This document shows positions 5,078-7,948 of a stretch of 7,948 nt of DNA, piece by piece. The stretch is from an uncultured Collinsella sp. (lineage in GTDB: Bacteria; Actinomycetota; Coriobacteriia; Coriobacteriales; Coriobacteriaceae). The position numbers were made by a program, and so were the translations under genes. The notes under the pieces were generated by a model. That model saw nothing but the letters and a program-made list of their open reading frames with translations, was not told the origin of the DNA and did no database searches. Numbering within the stretch: position 1 is the first letter of the stretch; every line of letters starts with the position of its first letter. The stretch lies in the NCBI GenBank assembly GCA_902468045.1, contig CABQXG010000050.1:1-7948 (forward strand), read 5' to 3'.

Positions 5078-6529
5078 CTACTCGACCGTATCGACGGTTG
5101 CTGCCACGTTGCCGTCTGCCATGCGCACACGAATGGCGTCGCCAGGCTTAAAGGTCTTGGCGCTCGTAGCCACACCATCATCGCTGTACGCGATGGAATA
5201 GCCGCGGGCAAGCACCTTGAGCGGCGACAGGGCATCGAGCGAGGCTGCCGCACGACCCAGGCCGGACGCGGGTTTGCTGAGCATCGTGCGTCCCTGATGC
5301 TCCAGACGGGAACTCGCAAGCGTGAGCGCGTGACGCTTGCCATCGAGCCCCGAGGTGCTTGCAACCAGACGCTCGGGCAGACGCTCAAAGTTGGAGCGGA
5401 ATGCCCCAACCGAACGCGTTATGGCGCCGGACAAACGATCGGCCGTCAGGGCAAGCTCAGACTCGCGACGCTCAACCATAAACGTTGGGTCGTTGAGGCA
5501 CGGGCGGCACGCAGCCGCATCGAGCGCATCGCCCAAGCGAGCCGTATAGGTATCCCAGGCACGGCGACCGCGCTGATCGAGCATCTCCAGGTCGACCTGG
5601 GCCGACCCAATCATCGATGCCATCGCAGCACCCAGACGTTGATAGCGCGCCTCGAGCACATCGGCCAACTCCGTCATAGCCGGCGCCACCGATTCGGCCG
5701 CCGCCGTAGGCGTGGAGGCGCGACGGTCGCTCACCATGTCGCAAATCGAGGTATCGGGCTCATGGCCAATGCCGGTCACCACGGGCACGGGACAAGCCGC
5801 CACCGCGCGGGCAAGCTCCTCGTCATTAAAGGTCATGAGGTCCTCAAAAGAGCCGCCGCCGCGCACCAACAAAATACAGTCGGGCGCCGGCGTAATGGAA
5901 GCGGCGCGGCGCAGGCCCTCAATGAGCTCTGTCGGCGCACCCTCGCCTTGTACCTTGGCACCCACGCAGACGAGCTCGACGAGCGGGTTGCGACGACGCA
6001 ATGTGCGCTTGACGTCGTCGATTACGGCACCCGAAAGCGAGGTGACGACCGCCACGCGGGAGCAGAACACCGGGATGCGGCGCTTGCGCGCTTCGTCCAT
6101 CAGACCCTCACGGCGTAGCTTTTCGGCCAGTTGCGCCACTTGTTGACGCAGCAGACCCTCCCCCGCCAGCGAAAACGAGCGAGCGACAAAGCTCATGCGG
6201 CCCGTTGCCTTATAGAGATTGAAGCTGCCCTTAAAGCTCACCTGCATACCGTCGCGCAGATCGAACGTGCGCTTGAGATAGGCACCCTTCCAAATGATGC
6301 AGTCAACGGCGGCCGAATCGTCCTTGATCTGGAAATAGCAGTGGCCGCTTCGGGCGTTAGGACCACGAAAACCCGTGACCTCGCCCAAGACGCTCAGCTG
6401 CGGAATGGCATCGAGCGCACCGGCGGCGATCTCCACCGCCTGGCTCACGCTGAGCTCCTTGCGCTCTTGCTCGTCCGAACCGTCGAACTCGGCGGAAACG
6501 GCATTACCGGTTAGGTTCCAGCCTGCCAC
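5078..6529 (-). CDS. xseA: Exodeoxyribonuclease VII large subunit
   Basis: The catalytic subunit of exonuclease VII, which pairs with XseB to degrade single-stranded DNA. It has 483 residues, slightly above the common ~400-460. In order: a short unconserved lead (1-25); an N-terminal OB fold that binds single strands (about 26-118: LSVSQAVEIAAGAL, LGEVTGFRGP, GHCYFQIKD); the catalytic domain (about 150-290) with RIPVFCSRVAVVTSLSGAVIDD, RGGGSFEDLMTFNDE (from 223) and GIGHEPDTSICDMVSDRRASTPTAAAE (from 253); a long helical stalk; and the C-terminal LKVLARGYSIAYSDDG block. His256, Asp259, Arg223 and Asp172 correspond to catalytic residues of the E. coli enzyme (His238, Asp241, Arg205, Asp155). 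The start is GTG at 6529, chosen because AAAGGAGG lies 4 bases upstream and no ATG occurs before the OB fold. It lies 42 bp before xseB, in one operon. Confidence 0.96.
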   Translation of the reverse strand: MAGWNLTGNAVSAEFDGSDEQERKELSVSQAVEIAAGALDAIPQLSVLGEVTGFRGPNARSGHCYFQIKDDSAAVDCIIWKGAYLKRTFDLRDGMQVSFKGSFNLYKATGRMSFVARSFSLAGEGLLRQQVAQLAEKLRREGLMDEARKRRIPVFCSRVAVVTSLSGAVIDDVKRTLRRRNPLVELVCVGAKVQGEGAPTELIEGLRRAASITPAPDCILLVRGGGSFEDLMTFNDEELARAVAACPVPVVTGIGHEPDTSICDMVSDRRASTPTAAAESVAPAMTELADVLEARYQRLGAAMASMIGSAQVDLEMLDQRGRRAWDTYTARLGDALDAAACRPCLNDPTFMVERRESELALTADRLSGAITRSVGAFRSNFERLPERLVASTSGLDGKRHALTLASSRLEHQGRTMLSKPASGLGRAAASLDALSPLKVLARGYSIAYSDDGVATSAKTFKPGDAIRVRMADGNVAATVDTVE

Positions 6530-6533
6530 GCAG

Positions 6534-6541
6534 CCTCCTTT
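6534..6541 (-). promoter_or_regulatory. Strong ribosome binding site that fixes the GTG start of xseA
   Basis: AAAGGAGG on the minus strand, close to the ideal Shine-Dalgarno, ends 4 bases before GTG at 6529. The strong site at short spacing supports GTG as the true start. Confidence 0.7.
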
Positions 6542-6598
6542 CGTTATCGAGCACAGAGGCTCCGGCCCCGTGCGAAATTAAGTCCAACACATAGTACA

Positions 6599-6628
6599 GC
6601 GCCGCGAGGACACGAATCCCCGCGGCGC
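6599..6628 (-). terminator. GC-rich hairpin after the metallopeptidase gene, possible terminator
   Basis: GCGCCGCG (6599-6606) and CGCGGCGC (6621-6628) pair perfectly, and after one mismatch two more G-C pairs can form. It begins 17 bases past the metallopeptidase stop codon and lies in the 115-bp gap before xseA. The stem is very stable, but no U-run follows on either strand, so it is an atypical terminator. No strong promoter for xseA is seen in the rest of the gap. Confidence 0.5.
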
Positions 6629-6644
6629 CTGCCTGTCCCATTTG

Positions 6645-7349
6645 TTATCGGTTGGAGTTTCTGTTGTAGCGAGCCATAAGGTAGAGCAACTGAATGATCG
6701 AAGTGAGCGCTGCAGCCACATAGGTAAGCGCGGCTGCCGTCAGTACCTTCTTGGCGCCGTTGACCTGCTTGGAGCTCATGCCCGACTGCTCGATGTACGC
6801 CACAGCACGTCGGCTGGCGTCAATCTCGACAGGCAACGTAACGAGTTGGAACAGCACACTAAACGAGAAGAAAATCAACGCGAGGGTCGTGAGCCCGGCA
6901 ATGTTCATAAACAGGCCCAAGAGTAACACGATGGTCCAGGTGTTCTGGGTAAAGTTGACGACCGGCACGAGGGCGGTACGCACTTTCATCATGGCATAGC
7001 CGCTTTGACGCTGGGCGGCATGGCCCGCCTCGTGGCAGGCGACGGCAACGCTTGCGACCGAACCGCCCGAACGGTTGGCATCCGACAGATACAGGTTGTT
7101 GTCCTGCGGGTTGTAATGGTCGGTGAGCTCGCCAGCGACACCCTTGATACCCACGGCGCTACAACCGTTGGCATCGAGCATGCGGCGAGCGACTGTGGCA
7201 CCCGTATCGCCGTCCGAGCGAACCTTGGACCAGGTTTTGTACGTCGAGTTGATATAGTTCTGTGCGGCAAGGCCAAGCACCGTGCAGACAAGAACAACCA
7301 GCAGGTACAGCGGGTCGATGCCAAAGCCGTATCCATAGTAATAAGGCAT
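6645..7349 (-). CDS. Membrane zinc metallopeptidase, YugP-like (Zn_peptidase_2 family)
   Basis: A 234-residue integral membrane protein with the zinc-binding motif HEAGH at residues 106-110 (two His ligands and the catalytic Glu107). A downstream PVEIDASRRA block at 173-182 probably gives the third ligand (Glu175), as in the YugP family. Hydrophobic segments at about 14-33, 138-171 (likely two helices) and 203-226 anchor it. The N-terminus is Tyr/Gly rich (MPYYYGYGFG). The conserved block GELTDHYNPQDNNLYLSD precedes the zinc site. YugP-type proteins are widespread in Gram-positives, and their natural substrates are poorly known; membrane protein quality control is only a guess. ATG at 7349 is preceded by GGAGGA with good spacing. 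It follows the ribonuclease D gene by 64 bp and may share its transcript; a TAAAAT in that gap could be a weak -10 box. Confidence 0.92.
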   Translation of the reverse strand: MPYYYGYGFGIDPLYLLVVLVCTVLGLAAQNYINSTYKTWSKVRSDGDTGATVARRMLDANGCSAVGIKGVAGELTDHYNPQDNNLYLSDANRSGGSVASVAVACHEAGHAAQRQSGYAMMKVRTALVPVVNFTQNTWTIVLLLGLFMNIAGLTTLALIFFSFSVLFQLVTLPVEIDASRRAVAYIEQSGMSSKQVNGAKKVLTAAALTYVAAALTSIIQLLYLMARYNRNSNR

Positions 7350-7413
7350 GCGAATTCCTCCGAGTCGAGTTACACGTTGGAGGCATTTTACCCACTCAAC
7401 CGGCTAGACTTCC

Positions 7414-7948
7414 CTACAGGAGCTCGATTTTGCCGTCCTTCACCGTCAACCCCATATTGCCGGAAAGCAGATCGTCCAGGCGCGAGCCCACAAGCTCAAA
7501 GCGCCAACCTTCGCGCAGGCGGCTCTGCTCGGGATGCTCAATGTAGTCGGCCAGGTCATCGCGCGAGGCAATGACCGAGGTCGCAACACCTGAGCGCTCG
7601 GCAACTAGGCGAATGAGCGCATACATCAGGTCCGTCACGCTCTCCAACTCCGGCGAAATCTGACGGTGCCCGCGCACCATGAGCGGCAGGCGATCGTGCG
7701 GGCAGCTCGCGCCGCGCTTGATGGCCATGAGCGCACCGTCCACGTCGCGCTCCCCCAACTGATCGGTACCGCGAATGCTACGGAACTCCTCAACGCGCAC
7801 GGGATTGCGCTTAACGAGCGCAAGCAGCGTGTCGTCGGACATGACCCACTTGCGCGGGATGTTACGGCGCTCGGCGCGATCCTCGCGCCAAGCGGCGAGC
7901 TCGCGCGCGATGCCCAACTGGTGACGGCTACACGAATTGATGCGTTTG
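7414..7948 (-). CDS. rnd: Ribonuclease D, C-terminal part (N-terminus beyond the window)
   Basis: The frame is open to the right edge and gives 177 residues before TAG at 7414; no true start lies inside, because the only early start-like codon (7917) is a TTG within the conserved block. The sequence QLGIARELAAWREDRAERRNIPRKWVMSDDTLLALVKRNP is typical of the first HRDC domain of ribonuclease D, a 3'-5' exoribonuclease that trims tRNA and other stable RNA precursors. HRDC domains aid RNA binding. The remainder (about residues 85-177) fits a second, more divergent HRDC-like region, as in full-length ribonuclease D of about 370-400 residues. The DEDD catalytic domain would lie outside the window, so catalytic residues cannot be checked. 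A different HRDC protein, such as a RecQ-type helicase, is possible but fits the WRE...PRKW pattern less well. Confidence 0.82.
   Translation of the reverse strand, partial: KRINSCSRHQLGIARELAAWREDRAERRNIPRKWVMSDDTLLALVKRNPVRVEEFRSIRGTDQLGERDVDGALMAIKRGASCPHDRLPLMVRGHRQISPELESVTDLMYALIRLVAERSGVATSVIASRDDLADYIEHPEQSRLREGWRFELVGSRLDDLLSGNMGLTVKDGKIELL

Noticed and set aside
5066..6118. 350-codon plus-strand open frame antisense to xseA
   Set aside because: Arg/His/Gly-rich composition typical of an antisense frame, no family resemblance, and the minus-strand xseA is unambiguous over the same bases.
7005..7574. 189-codon plus-strand open frame spanning the metallopeptidase, the gap and part of the ribonuclease D gene
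   Set aside because: It crosses two clear minus-strand genes and has no recognisable motif; it is a chance frame.
7414..7917. Ribonuclease D fragment treated as a complete 167-residue gene starting at 7917
   Set aside because: The codon at 7917 is a TTG inside the conserved HRDC block, and the frame stays open to the window edge, so the gene is partial and not a short HRDC protein.

Overview
All nine protein-coding genes lie on the minus strand, so transcription runs from high to low coordinates. The gene content is chromosomal and mostly housekeeping. G+C is high in the core genes (hand-counted 60-base blocks give about 62-65%). Protein style suggests an anaerobic, acetate-forming high-GC Gram-positive, most like Coriobacteriia (Collinsella and relatives). 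That placement is an inference from general resemblance and was not tested by a search.

In transcription order the layout is: (1) the C-terminal part of a ribonuclease D gene entering from the right edge (7948-7414); (2) a membrane zinc metallopeptidase of the YugP type (7349-6645), followed by a GC-rich hairpin; (3) xseA and xseB, the two exonuclease VII subunits (6529-4769); (4) a histidine-triad hydrolase, hinT type (4719-4384), with a possible own promoter; (5) a LysR-type regulator and an MFS transporter in the same direction (4342-2172), clearly poorer in G+C than their neighbours in most counted blocks; (6) two acetate kinase genes in tandem, one complete (2051-873) and one cut by the left window edge (708-1), separated by an intrinsic terminator.

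Nucleic-acid maintenance (rnd, xseA/xseB) and nucleotide hydrolysis (hinT) are routine. The two acetate kinases imply ATP formation from acetyl phosphate; no phosphotransacetylase gene is visible. The copies are about 64% identical over 236 aligned residues by hand count. They differ at two otherwise typical active-site motif positions: the complete copy has Tyr177 and Ser202 where the partial copy has His177 and Asn202. Upstream of both copies are GATA/TATC-rich elements that could be operators.

The lysR-MFS pair looks like an accessory insertion between core genes and has a perfect dyad in its spacer. I see no CRISPR array, RNA gene, transposase, phage gene or toxin-antitoxin module. I also see no convincing sign of a wholly new system; the most interesting points are the divergent acetate kinase pair, its shared upstream elements, and the LysR/transporter cassette.
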